A stretch of 47,396 nt of DNA from Sulfurovum sp. (GCF_015493435.1 NZ_WGDD01000035.1:1-47396), one strand, 5' to 3'. Shown: positions 1-10,260, counted from the stretch's first letter. Notes: generated by a model not told the origin, from the letters alone. Numbers and translations are program-made.

Positions 1-120
1 CTTAGTGGTGGGGCTAGAGGGAGGGTCATACCCAGCTCCATTCCGAACCTGGAAGTCAAGCCTCCCATCGCCGATAATACTGCAGGCTACGTCTGTGGGA
101 ATGTAGGTCGCTGCCACTTT
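1..120 (+). rRNA. rrf: 5S ribosomal RNA (5' edge at window border)
   Basis: The first 120 bases have the layout of a bacterial 5S rRNA. AGTGG near position 4 pairs with CCACT at 115-119 to close the terminal stem. The loop segment around CCATTCCGAACCTGGAAGTC at 41-60 is the conserved loop B/C core. The molecule is essentially full length, though one or two 5' bases may lie outside the window. It is presumably the last gene of an rRNA operon extending to the left. Both ends are estimated from pairing and may be off by a few bases. Confidence 0.9.
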
Positions 121-274
121 GAGTTTATAACCTCCAATCCTTTTACTCTTAATTATTCAATCAACTTTTACTCTTAATCATTTTTCTTTTTATCATCACT
201 TATTGTTACTTTATTGTCTGTATTCAACGCTTTTTCGCTAAAATACCTTAATTTATTATTTACAGGATATCGCT

Positions 275-1663
275 ATGTCTAAAAAAATCGCTTCTGCAAG
301 AATTTCAGAGAAGAGTTCCCAACTTCTTCAGGATCTCAACAACTCACTTCCTTTTGACAAGGTACTCTATAGAGAGGATATTACGGGTTCATTGGCACAT
401 GCCTATATGCTGAGCGAGCAGGGGATTATCTCACAAGAGGACTATGCTCAGATAGTGTCGGGGCTTAATGAGATACTTGAAGAGATCGAATCCGGTCTGT
501 TCACACTGGATGGGGACGATGAAGATATCCACATGGCGATCGAAGGCAGACTTACTGAAAAAGTTGGGGATGCAGGCAAGCGTCTGCATACAGCAAGAAG
601 CCGTAATGATCAGGTGGCGCTCGATTTCAGGCTTTATGTGCAGAACAATACCAGAGTGATAGCTGAACTCTTGCTCGAAAACATTAGAACACTGCTAAAA
701 GTAGCGGAAGAAAATGCCGAGACAATGTTGCCAGGTATGACACACCTGCAGCATGCGCAGCCTATCAATTTCGGTTACCATATGATGGCCTATTCAAGTA
801 TGTTCAAACGCGACTATGAGCGTTTTATGAGCTCTTATAAGCGTAATAACTATTCTCCCATAGGTTGTGCCGCTTTGGCGGGTACACCCCATAATATTTC
901 TCGCCGGATCACTTCTGATAAGTTAGGGTTTACTGCGCCGACACTTAACTGTCTGGATACGGTGAGTGACCGTGATTTTGCCCTGGAAATACTCTTTAAT
1001 ATTTCTACTATGATGATGCATATGAGCCGTTTGAGTGAAGAGCTTATCCTGTGGTCCGCAGCTGAGTTTAAGTGGGTAACACTGAGTGACAGACATGCAA
1101 CAGGCAGCTCTATCATGCCGCAAAAGAAAAATCCTGACATCCCAGAACTCCTACGTGGCAAGACAGGACGGGTCAACGGAAATCTTGTTGCACTTCTGAC
1201 TGTAATGAAGGGCTTGCCGCTTGCCTACAACAAGGACATGCAGGAAGACAAAGAGGGTGTTTTCGACTCTGTACGCACAGCAATACTTAGTCTGCAAGTA
1301 CTTCAGGAGATGATAGCCTATATGACAGTGAACAAAGAGGCGATGGAAAGAGCATGTATGATTGGACATCTTTCCGCAACGGACCTTGCTGATTATCTTG
1401 TCAAAGAGCAGGGACTGCCGTTCCGTGATGCTTATCACATTACCGGAAATGTGGTAAATCTTGCCGAAAAGAAAGGGGTAGATATTTCTGAGCTTTCATT
1501 GGAAGATCTACAGAGTATAGATGAGAGGATAGGGGAGGGAGTAGTAGTACTTCTGGATAATCGTGCCTCCATGAACGCCCGTCAGTCTGAAGGTGGTACA
1601 GCTACGGTTAGGACATTGGAGCAGGTAGAGCGTCTGAAAGATTGGCTTAGTCAACAAAAATAG
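275..1663 (+). CDS. argH: Argininosuccinate lyase
   Basis: Cleaves argininosuccinate to arginine and fumarate, the last step of arginine synthesis, as a cytosolic tetramer. The 462-residue length is normal for the family. Visible family signatures are TARSRNDQ near residue 107, HLQHAQPI near 160, and the fumarase/aspartase-superfamily loop [11 protein letters not shown] at residues 277-287, whose second serine is the expected catalytic base. The ATG at 275 follows an ACAGGA ribosome-binding site at 263-268. It lies 150 bases after the 5S rRNA with no clear terminator between, so a separate promoter (TAAAAT near 238) is likely but weakly supported. A lipoprotein gene follows after 26 bases and may be co-transcribed. 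The product fumarate ties it loosely to the fumarate metabolism encoded at 38 kb. Confidence 0.97.
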   Translation: MSKKIASARISEKSSQLLQDLNNSLPFDKVLYREDITGSLAHAYMLSEQGIISQEDYAQIVSGLNEILEEIESGLFTLDGDDEDIHMAIEGRLTEKVGDAGKRLHTARSRNDQVALDFRLYVQNNTRVIAELLLENIRTLLKVAEENAETMLPGMTHLQHAQPINFGYHMMAYSSMFKRDYERFMSSYKRNNYSPIGCAALAGTPHNISRRITSDKLGFTAPTLNCLDTVSDRDFALEILFNISTMMMHMSRLSEELILWSAAEFKWVTLSDRHATGSSIMPQKKNPDIPELLRGKTGRVNGNLVALLTVMKGLPLAYNKDMQEDKEGVFDSVRTAILSLQVLQEMIAYMTVNKEAMERACMIGHLSATDLADYLVKEQGLPFRDAYHITGNVVNLAEKKGVDISELSLEDLQSIDERIGEGVVVLLDNRASMNARQSEGGTATVRTLEQVERLKDWLSQQK

Positions 1664-1689
1664 CTATAATACATTAAAAAGCAGTATGT

Positions 1690-2340
1690 ATGAAATCTTT
1701 TATTATTTTTTTATTGGCACTTATGTTCTTTACTGCCTGCAACCAGGCCGATACAGTGAATCATGCTGCATCAATAACGGGGAATATAGAACGTATTTCT
1801 ATTCCTCTTCGTGAACATGGCTATAGCGCATTACCCTCAAAGGTTATTACGACACAAAAAGAGATGAACAGGTTTCTTTCAGCCGTGGAGAAAGAATCTG
1901 AATGGAATAACAAACAAACATTTTTGGACATGCTGCGCAATGCGCAGATAGATTTTAGTAAATATAATCTTCTTTTATACCGTATGAATGAAAATTCAGG
2001 ATCGATAAACGTTGATATATCAGCTCCACGTGTAAAGGGTAATACTGTCCTGATTCATATTAAGCGTGTAACACCGTCCATGCGAACGGCGGATATGGCA
2101 TATTATATGCTTGCATACAAAGTTGCAAAGAAGATAGGTACAATGACTTTTGATAACGGAAAACAGTCCGTGGTTATTGCCAATAAAGAGAGCAGTATGG
2201 TTGTTCCTGAAAACTGTATGGAATGGTATGACGGATGCAATCAATGTGCAAGGATGAAGAGCAGTGGTTCTGCCATATGTACACTAAGAGCATGCCGGGT
2301 ATACCGCCCTCAGGATTTTAAATGTACAAAGTGGAAGTAA
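1690..2340 (+). CDS. Putative lipoprotein with Cys-rich C-terminal tail
   Basis: A 216-residue protein that begins with a hydrophobic signal peptide ending in the lipobox FTAC, so Cys17 should be lipidated and the protein anchored in the envelope. The middle part (about residues 60-160) is a mixed alpha/beta domain with the flow DFSKYNLLLYRM followed by two strands; this faintly resembles the PrcB-type fold, an inference only. The last 45 residues hold five or six cysteines around WYDGCNQC and CTLRAC. I recall this arrangement from other bacterial lipoproteins, where disulfides or metal binding are plausible. It starts 26 bases after argH and ends in a hairpin terminator that includes its stop codon. 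The function is unknown. Confidence 0.8.
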   Translation: MKSFIIFLLALMFFTACNQADTVNHAASITGNIERISIPLREHGYSALPSKVITTQKEMNRFLSAVEKESEWNNKQTFLDMLRNAQIDFSKYNLLLYRMNENSGSINVDISAPRVKGNTVLIHIKRVTPSMRTADMAYYMLAYKVAKKIGTMTFDNGKQSVVIANKESSMVVPENCMEWYDGCNQCARMKSSGSAICTLRACRVYRPQDFKCTKWK

Positions 2341-2357
2341 AGCCGTTTCGGCTTTAC
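2337..2357. terminator. Bidirectional hairpin terminator between lipoprotein gene and HIT gene
   Basis: GTAAAGCCG (2337-2345), loop TTT, CGGCTTTAC (2349-2357): a perfect 9-bp stem that includes the stop codon of the lipoprotein gene. It lies between two convergent genes and is flanked by AT-rich sequence, so it can serve both. Confidence 0.75.
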
Positions 2358-2371
2358 ATAAAATATTCTAT

Positions 2372-2725
2372 TTAAATACTTTTATGCGGGTCCTCGTGCT
2401 GATGGCTCCAGATGAGTTTTCCTCCGCCCAACAAGTGAAAATGAAGATGTTTTATCTCTTGTCCTCCATCATGTCCGTTGTTGGTTATGAGTCTGTATCC
2501 GGTTTTGTCTATACCTACTTTTACGGCTACTTCCTGCATGAACGGAGTCATTTCTGCCATCATTTCTGCCGAGACATCCTGAAAGCAGTCAACATGCTGT
2601 TTCGGGATGATGAGTATATGGATGGGGGCTTTGGGGTAGAGGTCGTGAAACGCTAGAAAATGGTCATTCTCATGTACGGTGTTGTTTGGTATTTCACCTT
2701 TTACTATCTTGCAAAATATACACAT
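2372..2725 (-). CDS. HIT family (HINT-type) nucleotide hydrolase
   Basis: A 117-residue cytosolic protein of the histidine triad superfamily, which hydrolyses AMP-lysine-type phosphoramidates and similar adenylated compounds. The triad HLHFHLL is at residues 93-99, with the nucleophilic histidine expected at position 95. An N-terminal Cys2-x2-Cys5 pair matches the zinc site of many HINT proteins. The start is placed at the ATG at 2725 and not at the upstream one (2767), because AAGAAGGAT lies 5 bases before it and MCIFCKI is the usual HINT start. In Campylobacter a HIT gene also neighbours pheS. It is transcribed away from pheS and converges with the lipoprotein gene. Confidence 0.93.
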   Translation of the reverse strand: MCIFCKIVKGEIPNNTVHENDHFLAFHDLYPKAPIHILIIPKQHVDCFQDVSAEMMAEMTPFMQEVAVKVGIDKTGYRLITNNGHDGGQEIKHLHFHLLGGGKLIWSHQHEDPHKSI

Positions 2726-2887
2726 ATATAATCCTTCTTTGTTGATGTTTATCCCGAATGCAGCCATTTTATCGTATGATCCGGGTTTATTTCGGTCAAT
2801 TATAGCACACTAAAAATAGAATAAATCCCACTGTTAGATACATTTGGATAAAATCACGTTAATTTTAACACGTTAGATCGAGGTTTT

Positions 2888-3880
2888 ATGGATAATTTAG
2901 AAGAGAAGATCATTCAGGCGGATTCGCTTGAAGCATTGGAAAAAGTAAGGGTTGAACTCTTTGGAAAAAAAGGGGTACTTGCTGCACAGTTTGCCAAAAT
3001 GAAAGATGTGCCCGGTCCGGAAAAAAAGGCATTTGCGCAGGGACTCAACGAGCAGAAAGCGGCATTGCAAAACATTTTTGATGCACGCTATGAAGTATTG
3101 AAAGCTGAAGAAATCGAAAAGATGCTCAAGCGCGAAGCGATCGATGTTTCACTGTATGGAACAGTGGCACAAAAAGGTGCGCTGCATCCGGTAATGGAGA
3201 CCATGGACAAAATCATCGACTATTTTGTTGCCTTGAATTTCTCTGTGGAAGACGGGCCGATGGTGGAAGATGATTTTCATAATTTTGAAGCATTGAACCT
3301 TCCGAAGTATCACCCGGCAAGAGATATGCAGGATACTTTCTACTTTAAAGACGGCGGACTGCTGAGAACGCATACTTCTCCGGTACAGATCAGAACGATG
3401 CTTGAAACCAAACCTCCTATCAGGATGATCGCACCGGGTTCTGTTTTCAGACGTGACTATGACTTGACGCATACACCGATGTTCCATCAGGTGGAAGGGC
3501 TTGTGGTCGATGAAAAAGGCAAAGTAAGCTTTGCAAATCTCAAAGCGATTCTGACAGATTTTCTTCAGTATATGTTTGGGGATGTGGATGTACGTTTCAG
3601 ACCGAGTTTCTTTCCCTTTACCGAACCTTCTGCCGAAGTGGATATCAGCTGTATTTTCTGTGAGGGGAAGGGATGCCGTGTCTGTTCCCATACCGGTTGG
3701 CTGGAAGTACTCGGATGCGGAATCGTTGATCCCAATGTCTTTAAATCCGTGGAGTATGACGATGTGAGCGGCTATGCTTTTGGACTGGGTGTGGAGCGGT
3801 TTGCAATGCTGATGCACAAGATACCGGACTTAAGAAGTCTGTTTGAGGGAGATATTCGTTTGTTGGAGCAGTTCAGATGA
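2888..3880 (+). CDS. pheS: Phenylalanyl-tRNA synthetase alpha subunit
   Basis: Catalytic subunit of the alpha2-beta2 enzyme that charges tRNA-Phe. Its 330 residues comprise an N-terminal coiled-coil arm (about 1-85) and a class II synthetase core. Class II motif 2 is seen as [18 protein letters not shown] near residue 195. A C-x2-C-x4-C-x2-C cluster ([12 protein letters not shown]) near residue 257, followed by GWLEVLGCG, is typical of bacterial PheS. The start is preceded by GAGG at 2880-2883. The stop overlaps the pheT start by 4 bases (ATGA), so the two subunits are translationally coupled. Confidence 0.97.
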   Translation: MDNLEEKIIQADSLEALEKVRVELFGKKGVLAAQFAKMKDVPGPEKKAFAQGLNEQKAALQNIFDARYEVLKAEEIEKMLKREAIDVSLYGTVAQKGALHPVMETMDKIIDYFVALNFSVEDGPMVEDDFHNFEALNLPKYHPARDMQDTFYFKDGGLLRTHTSPVQIRTMLETKPPIRMIAPGSVFRRDYDLTHTPMFHQVEGLVVDEKGKVSFANLKAILTDFLQYMFGDVDVRFRPSFFPFTEPSAEVDISCIFCEGKGCRVCSHTGWLEVLGCGIVDPNVFKSVEYDDVSGYAFGLGVERFAMLMHKIPDLRSLFEGDIRLLEQFR

Positions 3881-6210
3881 TAGTAACAAGATCGTGGTTA
3901 AATGAATTTATAGACCTTTCACAGGTGAGTAACGACAGACTGTATGAGACATTCAACGCTATCGGGCTTGAAGTTGACAGTATTGATCAGATTGAGATCG
4001 ATCCAAATGTGCTCATCGGAAAAATCATATCATGCGAGAAACATCCTGATGCAGATAAACTTAATGTGTGTCAGATCGATGTGGGGGACCGTATAGAGCA
4101 GATCGTCTGCGGTGCGGCGAATGTCGTAAATGCAGAGTATGTGGCTGTTGCAACCATAGGTGCTGTACTGCCTGGGAATTTCGAGATCAAAAATGCGGAA
4201 CTTCGCGGTGTGAAGAGTGCCGGTATGGTGTGTGCTTCTTCGGAGCTTGGTCTGCCTGAAACGGGTAAAGGCATTATGATACTCGATGAAAGTATTGGTG
4301 AACTTGAAGTGGGCAAACCTCTGGGTGAATATGCTGTCGTTGCTGATACTGTCATAGAACTTGAACTGACAGCCAACCGTGGGGACTGTTTGAGTATTTA
4401 TGGTGTAGCACGTGACCTGAGTGCGGCACTCAATATAGAGATGAAAGCTTTCGAATACAAGCAGGCTGAAAAAATGAAGCTTGGGATTGCCAGGGATGCG
4501 GAACTGCATACTGAAGGTGAAATGGATGCAGATCTGCGTTTTAAGCTTGCAACAATGGATACGATCGGTTCGACTTTTCTGATGCAGCTTCGTTTGGCAA
4601 TGGTCAAAGTAGAAGCCGAAGGAAATTTGGCAAAAATGCTTGCTTATGCGATCCATACTACCGGTGTTATTTTACGTGCGTATGATTGTACATCCCTGTG
4701 TAAAGAAAATGAAAAGATCATTGTAATACCGAAAGCAAAAGCGAAAGGAATCATTGAAGTCACTGTGAATGATAAGATCCTGAGTGTAGTCGGTGTTGAT
4801 CAGGCTGAAGCGTATGCTGCGGTTGACACTACAAAAAAGCTTTTGATTGAAGCGAGCTATATCGATCCGGACCTTTTGGTGGAAGCCGTTGCCACGAATG
4901 GATTGAAAACAGACGATCTTTACTACAAAACATCGAGAGGGGCCAATCCCGACCTTGTATTCGGTCTTCAGTTTTTAGCTTCTCTGTTGGATATTTACAG
5001 CGACATCAACTGCTATGAAGGTTCGCTGGATGTGCAGGTAGACCGTCAGAAAAAAAAGATTATTGTGTCTGCCAGCGAAGTTTCTTCTATCATAGGTATG
5101 AATGTGGAACTAAACAGGATCGTTACGATACTGCAAAAGCTTGGTTTCGGGATCACTTCTATGGATCATGAACATGTGGCAGTGACTGTACCGCTGTTCA
5201 GGCATGATATGAAAAATATTCAGGATATAACGGAAGAAGTCGTACGTATTGTCGGGATCAACAATATTGAAGCAAAGCCGTTTGTATTTGCAGAGAAAAG
5301 ACGCTTGAACCACACATTTGAACGATATAAAATCAAAAAATCATTTAAGAACAGAGCTGTAGGAAACGGCTTCTATGAGAATGTAAGTTATGTGTTTACC
5401 GAAAGGGCAGTACTGGAAAAATATGGTTTTTCAACCGTTGAAAAAGCACTTGACCTGGCAAATCCGATCGCAGAAGAATTGGATACGTTGAGAAGTACTA
5501 TTTTGATCAATCTGCTTAATGCGGTCAAGCGGAATGTCAGCTACAGTAAAAAATCGATCCCTCTTTTTGAGATCGGTGCAGTATTTGGTCCAAACAGAGA
5601 GCAGTCGGAAGTGCTCTCTTTTGTTTTTTCCGGCCAGATTGAAGGGGAGCATGTAGCCAATGCAGGTAAACCAAAACTGGTTGATTTTACCGCATTTACC
5701 AAAAAAATCGGAGGTGTCATCGGGACGTTTGAACTGCTCCCGTGCAGTCAGGACAATGCACTGATCCACCCCTACCAGTCGGCAGATATTCTTGTGAACG
5801 GAAAAGTGTGCGGGTATATGAGCAAACTGCATCCTACCGTGCAGGAGGCCTATGGAATACCTGTGACCTTTATGGCAGAGTTGTCAATGGATGTCTTGCT
5901 GCCTGAGCATATCAATGCAACGGATATTTCCAAATTTCAGGGAGTTTACAAGGATCTGAGTATAGTCATAGACAAATCGCTTTCCTATTTTGAAGTGGCA
6001 AAAATACTGAATGGACTTGACCTGCCGCTGCTTAAAGAGTATTATCCTGTCGATATTTATGAAGATGAAAAACTGGGGGACAAAAAATCCCTGACAGTCA
6101 GATTTTTGATCCAATCTATGGAAAAAACGCTTGAAGACAGCGATATTGAATCTCTTATGCAGAAAATTATGTCTGCTGTTGAAGCACAATGCAATGCGGA
6201 GCTTAGATAA
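3877..6210 (+). CDS. pheT: Phenylalanyl-tRNA synthetase beta subunit
   Basis: Structural, tRNA-binding and (in most bacteria) editing subunit of PheRS, 777 residues. The domain order is the usual one: B1 start [12 protein letters not shown]; an EMAP/tRNA-binding domain at about 40-150 with [15 protein letters not shown]; a B3/B4 region at about 200-380; B5 at about 400-470; a catalytic-like core at about 475-680; and an FDX-ACB anticodon-binding domain from about 685 to the end ([15 protein letters not shown]). The B3/B4 region is unusually divergent: the familiar NNVVDVTNYVM-type stretch is replaced by [10 protein letters not shown], and the GVMGG-type loop is not seen. Post-transfer editing of Tyr-tRNA-Phe may therefore be reduced. 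It overlaps pheS by 4 bases, and ispH follows after 2 bases. Confidence 0.95.
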   Translation: MIVTRSWLNEFIDLSQVSNDRLYETFNAIGLEVDSIDQIEIDPNVLIGKIISCEKHPDADKLNVCQIDVGDRIEQIVCGAANVVNAEYVAVATIGAVLPGNFEIKNAELRGVKSAGMVCASSELGLPETGKGIMILDESIGELEVGKPLGEYAVVADTVIELELTANRGDCLSIYGVARDLSAALNIEMKAFEYKQAEKMKLGIARDAELHTEGEMDADLRFKLATMDTIGSTFLMQLRLAMVKVEAEGNLAKMLAYAIHTTGVILRAYDCTSLCKENEKIIVIPKAKAKGIIEVTVNDKILSVVGVDQAEAYAAVDTTKKLLIEASYIDPDLLVEAVATNGLKTDDLYYKTSRGANPDLVFGLQFLASLLDIYSDINCYEGSLDVQVDRQKKKIIVSASEVSSIIGMNVELNRIVTILQKLGFGITSMDHEHVAVTVPLFRHDMKNIQDITEEVVRIVGINNIEAKPFVFAEKRRLNHTFERYKIKKSFKNRAVGNGFYENVSYVFTERAVLEKYGFSTVEKALDLANPIAEELDTLRSTILINLLNAVKRNVSYSKKSIPLFEIGAVFGPNREQSEVLSFVFSGQIEGEHVANAGKPKLVDFTAFTKKIGGVIGTFELLPCSQDNALIHPYQSADILVNGKVCGYMSKLHPTVQEAYGIPVTFMAELSMDVLLPEHINATDISKFQGVYKDLSIVIDKSLSYFEVAKILNGLDLPLLKEYYPVDIYEDEKLGDKKSLTVRFLIQSMEKTLEDSDIESLMQKIMSAVEAQCNAELR

Positions 6211-6212
6211 TT

Positions 6213-7049
6213 ATGAAAATACAGCTTGCATCAAGTTACGGTTTTTGTTTTGGTGTAAAACGTGCCATTAAAATTGCAGAGGAGCATCAGGGAAGCAAGA
6301 CCTATGGTCCGCTTATCCATAATAAAGATGAGATCAAGCGCCTCAAAGAAGGGTTCAATATAGGCCTGGCGGAAAAACTTGATGATGTGACACCGGAGGA
6401 TTCCGTGGTTATTCGTACACACGGGATTCCCAAAGACGAACTTTCACAGCTTAGAGCGCAGGAAAACCAAATCATTGATGCAACCTGCCCCTATGTAACG
6501 ACACCTCAGAACATTGTCGCTCAAATGAGCGAGAAAGGCTACAGTATCGTTATTTTCGGAGACAAGGATCACCCTGAGATAAAAGGGGTTGTCAGTTATG
6601 CCAAAGATGTGCGAAATGCTTTCATTGTCAAACATGAGAATGAGCTTGAGAATCTGCCTATTCTGTCAAAAGTGGCGGTAGTGGCGCAGACGACCCGAAA
6701 GCCTGAAGACTTTCTCAAAATTGTCAATGCCCTGGTTCTGACCCATAAAGAGGTACGTGTATTCAACACCATCTGCAATGCGACCTTTGAAAACCAGGAT
6801 GCTGCTGCCGAACTGGCAAAAGATGCTGATATTATGATTGTGATCGGGGGCAAACACTCTTCCAATACCAAACAGCTGCATTCTATCTGCAAAAGTTACT
6901 GTGACGACAGTTACCTGATAGAGAATGAAAGAGAACTTGAAGCGGAATGGTTTGAGGGAAAAGAACTTTGCGGTATTTCTGCCGGTGCATCGACTCCCGA
7001 CTGGATCGTCCAGAATGTTATTGACAAGATCGAATCACTGAAAAAATAA
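6213..7049 (+). CDS. ispH: 4-hydroxy-3-methylbut-2-enyl diphosphate reductase
   Basis: Last enzyme of the MEP isoprenoid pathway. It reduces HMBPP to IPP and DMAPP with a 4Fe-4S cluster and needs ferredoxin or flavodoxin as donor. All three conserved cluster cysteines are seen: Cys12 in GFCFGVKRA, Cys96 in DATCPYV and the third in NTICNATFENQ near residue 190. The substrate-binding histidines lie in RTHGIP (near 70) and DHPEIKG (near 118). The 278-residue length is the short, unfused form; in some bacteria IspH is fused to ribosomal S1, which here is encoded separately downstream. The gene sits 2 bases after pheT and 6 bases before aroA, clearly within one operon. Confidence 0.97.
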   Translation: MKIQLASSYGFCFGVKRAIKIAEEHQGSKTYGPLIHNKDEIKRLKEGFNIGLAEKLDDVTPEDSVVIRTHGIPKDELSQLRAQENQIIDATCPYVTTPQNIVAQMSEKGYSIVIFGDKDHPEIKGVVSYAKDVRNAFIVKHENELENLPILSKVAVVAQTTRKPEDFLKIVNALVLTHKEVRVFNTICNATFENQDAAAELAKDADIMIVIGGKHSSNTKQLHSICKSYCDDSYLIENERELEAEWFEGKELCGISAGASTPDWIVQNVIDKIESLKK

Positions 7050-7055
7050 GCAGAA

Positions 7056-8342
7056 ATGATGAACAGTATTACCCTTGAATCCGTTAAATATATTGAGGGA
7101 GAAGTCAACCTTCCTGGTTCCAAAAGTCTTTCCAACAGAGCGTTGCTGATTGCGGCACTGGCAGAAGGTACAACCACTATTACCAACCTGCTTAAAAGTG
7201 ACGATACCCGTCATATGCTTCATGCACTTAAACTTTTGGGAGTAGAATACACACTTTCAGAAGACATGACAACATGTACTATAGTCGGGAACGGCGGCCC
7301 TTTTTTTACCCCGGAACCGCTGGAACTTTTTTTGGGAAATGCCGGAACGGCTATGCGTCCCTTATGTGCGGCTTTGACTCTGGGAAGCGGTACTTACGTG
7401 CTGACTGGTGAACCGCGCATGAAAGAGAGACCTATAGGTCACTTGGTAGAGGCACTCAGAGAAGCGGGGGCGCAGATCACTTACCTTGAAAATAAAGGAT
7501 ACCCGCCATTAAAGATTGAAGCTGCCGGGCTCAAAGGCGGAGAGGTCAAGATAGACGGATCAATCTCCAGCCAGTTCTTGACAGCACTGCTGATGGCGGC
7601 ACCGATGGCACAGGAAGATATGCAGATCACTATCGTGGGTGAACTTGTATCCAAACCCTATATTGACATTACCTTGCATATTATGGAACAGTTCGGTGTG
7701 AAAGTGAACAATGAGAAGTATGAGTGTTTTCATATTAAAGGTGGACAAAAATACAGGGCACCCAGAACTTTCATGGTAGAGGGGGATGCCTCGTCCGCTT
7801 CCTATTTCCTGGCAGCTGCGGCTATTAAAGGCGGAACGGTCAAGGTAACAGGTATTGGAAAGGATTCTGTGCAGGGAGATGTTGCCTTTGCCAAGGTCCT
7901 TGAGAAAATGGGTGCCAAAGTGGAATGGGGAAAAGATTCTATCGCTGTAAGCAGAGGAGAACTCAATGCGGTCGATATGGATTTTAACCACATTCCTGAT
8001 GCGGCGATGACCATTGCGACCACCGCACTTTTTGCCAAAGGCACGACCACACTGCGCAATATTTACAACTGGCGTGTCAAAGAAACAGACAGGCTCCATG
8101 CCATGGCAACTGAACTTCGGAAGGTTGGTGCAGAAGTGGAAGAAGGGGAAGATTATCTCACTGTTACTCCCCCTGTACATCTCAAGCATGCCGCCATCGA
8201 TACCTACGATGATCATCGTATGGCAATGTGCTTTTCTTTACTGGCACTTGATCCTGTTTCGGTAACGATCAATGAACCCGAATGTACGGCTAAGACCTTT
8301 CCTGATTATTTTGAGGTTCTGAAGAGTATTTCACATTATTGA
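7056..8342 (+). CDS. aroA: 3-phosphoshikimate 1-carboxyvinyltransferase (EPSP synthase)
   Basis: Transfers the enolpyruvyl group of PEP to shikimate-3-phosphate in the shikimate pathway. Its 428 residues form two similar domains. Signatures are [17 protein letters not shown] near residues 19-35, the PEP loop [14 protein letters not shown] near 92, [16 protein letters not shown] near 120 and the C-terminal DDHRMAM near 385. The PEP loop reads NAGTAMRP, with alanine in the position that is often glycine in plant-like enzymes only by alignment; no claim on inhibitor sensitivity is made. Two adjacent ATG codons are possible starts (7056, 7059). It follows ispH by 6 bases and ends before a strong terminator. 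Confidence 0.97.
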   Translation: MMNSITLESVKYIEGEVNLPGSKSLSNRALLIAALAEGTTTITNLLKSDDTRHMLHALKLLGVEYTLSEDMTTCTIVGNGGPFFTPEPLELFLGNAGTAMRPLCAALTLGSGTYVLTGEPRMKERPIGHLVEALREAGAQITYLENKGYPPLKIEAAGLKGGEVKIDGSISSQFLTALLMAAPMAQEDMQITIVGELVSKPYIDITLHIMEQFGVKVNNEKYECFHIKGGQKYRAPRTFMVEGDASSASYFLAAAAIKGGTVKVTGIGKDSVQGDVAFAKVLEKMGAKVEWGKDSIAVSRGELNAVDMDFNHIPDAAMTIATTALFAKGTTTLRNIYNWRVKETDRLHAMATELRKVGAEVEEGEDYLTVTPPVHLKHAAIDTYDDHRMAMCFSLLALDPVSVTINEPECTAKTFPDYFEVLKSISHY

Positions 8343-8354
8343 ATGTACATTTTT

Positions 8355-8392
8355 GTAAGTCGGGGCAGGGTACCCCGACTTACCTATTTTTC
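8355..8392 (+). terminator. Strong rho-independent terminator after aroA
   Basis: GTAAGTCGGGG (8355-8365), a 7-base loop and CCCCGACTTAC (8373-8383) make a perfect 11-bp stem, followed by CTATTTTTCT. It closes the pheS-pheT-ispH-aroA operon and separates it from rpsA. Confidence 0.88.
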
Positions 8393-8482
8393 TCTTGTAT
8401 CGAAAAAAAACCAGTAAAACGGCTATAGATATTCCAACATTGTCAATTTCCCCTTCATAAGCATTCTGATAAAAAATTTAGA

Positions 8483-8488
8483 TATAAT
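8483..8488 (+). promoter_or_regulatory. Probable rpsA promoter (-10 box)
   Basis: TATAAT at 8483-8488, 32 bases before the rpsA start, in AT-rich sequence and just after the aroA terminator. No clear -35 is seen, as is usual for sigma-70 promoters of this phylum. An AAGGATAGGT ribosome-binding segment lies at 8511-8520. Confidence 0.6.
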
Positions 8489-8520
8489 ATCGCAAAATTT
8501 GTGTACACATAAGGATAGGT

Positions 8521-10173
8521 ATGAAGTTCGAAGATATCGAAATAGAAGATGTAGATTTTGAGGCGATGCTTGAGGAATCGTTCAAAAAATCAGAATCAAG
8601 AAGTGATTTGGTTACGGGTACGGTCGTTAAGATCGATGAGAAAGACAATTTGGCAGTTGTGGATATCGGTGGCGGAAGAGATGCAAACCTGGCACTTGAC
8701 GAGATCAGGGATGAAGAAGGCAACATCAAGTTCAATGTCGGCGATACCATTGACGTTGTAAATCAGGGAAGAGGCCGAATCTCTTACAAAGCAGCGCTCA
8801 GCAGAGTGGCATTGAACGAGTTTATCTCCGAATACGATGAAGAGCAGGAATATATCATCGAGGGTGTTGTTACCAAGAAGAACAAAGGCGGATATGTTGT
8901 TGAAGTGGACGGGCTTGAATTCTTTATGCCTCGTACACTCTCTTATCTTTCATCCAAGATTGACCCGATAGGCAAGAAGGTCAAGGCTGTTATTGTCAAA
9001 GTAGATAAGGACAAGGGTTCTGTCGTCGTTTCAAGAAAAGAGCTGATTGAAAGAGACAAAGCAAAAACAGACGAGATCGTTGGTGCACTGCTTGAAAACA
9101 AAGAGCCGGTAGTCGGTACGATCAAAAAGATCACTTCTTACGGTATGTTCGTAGATGTAGGCGGAATGGACGGTCTCGTGCATTATTCACAGATATCCCA
9201 TAAAGGCCCTGTGAATCCTTCCAAGTATTTTGCTGAAGGTGACGAAGTCAATGTCATTGCACTTGACTATGATAAAAAGAAGAGGCATCTTTCTCTTTCT
9301 ATCAAAGATGCAAATCCTGATCCCTGGGCAGATATTGATTCTATTATCGGCGTAGGTGATACAGTCACTGCAACAGTTTCAAATATTGAACCTTATGGCG
9401 TATTTGTTGACCTTGGAGAAGATCTTGAAGCATTCCTTCATGTATCTGAAATTTCCTGGGACAAGAATGTCAAACACCCTAAGGACTACCTTGCAAATGG
9501 GGAAGAGATCAATGTTGAAGTGATAGAGATCGATAAAGAGGGAAGAAGACTGAGGGTAAGTCTTAAGAGTTTGCTTCCAAAACCTATGGATGCCTTTACT
9601 CAGCAATACAGAGTCGGTGATGTTGTCAAAGGAACGGTAACATCGATTACAGATTTTGGTGCATTTGTTAAAGTTGGTGCAGTGGAAGGTCTTTTGCATA
9701 ATCAGGAGATTTCATGGGACAAAAGCAAAAATGCGAAATCCGAATTGGCTGTCGGCGATGAAGTTGAAGTGAAGATCATCAAGATCGACAAAGATGCCGG
9801 CAAGATCTCTTTGAGCAAAAAAGCACTTGAAGATTCTCCGATCAAAGCATTTGCGCAGAACCACAAAAACGGTTCTATCGTAGCCGGTACAGTCAAAGAC
9901 AAAAAAGACTTCGGTGTATTTATTGCTCTGGAAGACAATGTCGATGCCTTGATCAGAACCGAAGACCTGCATCCGCTTAAATTCGATGAGATCGAAAAGG
10001 GACAGGAAATCAAAGGAGTGATCTCTTTCATTGACGAGAACAATGACAGGATCAGAGTTTCAGTCAAGAGACTTGAGCGTCAGGAAGAAAGAGAAGCGAT
10101 GGAACAGCTGAATCTTAACCAGGACGACAGCATGACCCTTGGTGATGCTTTTGGCGATAAATTTAAAAAGTAA
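8521..10173 (+). CDS. rpsA: 30S ribosomal protein S1
   Basis: Binds mRNA leaders on the small ribosomal subunit. The 550 residues contain six S1 (OB-fold) repeats, at about 35-100, 115-175, 195-262, 278-345, 365-432 and 450-517. Repeats 3-5 carry the clearest pattern (GMFVDVG..DGLVHYSQIS, GVFVDLGEDLEAFLHVSEIS, GAFVKVG..EGLLHNQEIS). The acidic N-terminus (EDIEIEDVDFEAMLEES) is typical of S1. It has its own TATAAT promoter and is followed by two hairpins before serA. This rpsA position next to ispH and aroA matches the order I recall in Campylobacter. Confidence 0.97.
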   Translation: MKFEDIEIEDVDFEAMLEESFKKSESRSDLVTGTVVKIDEKDNLAVVDIGGGRDANLALDEIRDEEGNIKFNVGDTIDVVNQGRGRISYKAALSRVALNEFISEYDEEQEYIIEGVVTKKNKGGYVVEVDGLEFFMPRTLSYLSSKIDPIGKKVKAVIVKVDKDKGSVVVSRKELIERDKAKTDEIVGALLENKEPVVGTIKKITSYGMFVDVGGMDGLVHYSQISHKGPVNPSKYFAEGDEVNVIALDYDKKKRHLSLSIKDANPDPWADIDSIIGVGDTVTATVSNIEPYGVFVDLGEDLEAFLHVSEISWDKNVKHPKDYLANGEEINVEVIEIDKEGRRLRVSLKSLLPKPMDAFTQQYRVGDVVKGTVTSITDFGAFVKVGAVEGLLHNQEISWDKSKNAKSELAVGDEVEVKIIKIDKDAGKISLSKKALEDSPIKAFAQNHKNGSIVAGTVKDKKDFGVFIALEDNVDALIRTEDLHPLKFDEIEKGQEIKGVISFIDENNDRIRVSVKRLERQEEREAMEQLNLNQDDSMTLGDAFGDKFKK

Positions 10174-10183
10174 TACCAAAAAC

Positions 10184-10230
10184 GGTATATGTCTTTACGG
10201 CATATACCTTCTTCAGAGTACTTCGTACTC
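10184..10230 (+). other. Two stem-loops in the rpsA-serA intergenic region
   Basis: First stem: GGTATATG (10184-10191) with CATATACC (10201-10208). Second stem: GAGTAC (10216-10221), loop TTC, GTACTC (10225-10230). Neither is followed by a T-run, so they look more like RNA processing or mRNA-stabilising elements, or a leaky attenuator, than a full terminator. They occupy a region that a longer serA reading frame (TTG/ATG at 10189) would otherwise claim. Confidence 0.55.
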
Positions 10231-10260
10231 GCCATAAATCCACTAATAAAAGGTTTTCAT

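Noticed and set aside
121-274. tRNA or other RNA gene between 5S rRNA and argH
   Set aside because: The 154 bases are AT-rich with no cloverleaf or conserved RNA motif; nothing beyond a possible promoter is seen.
10189-10260. Longer serA start adding 24 residues
   Set aside because: The extra stretch overlaps two hairpins and lacks a ribosome-binding site, while the ATG at 10261 matches the family start.
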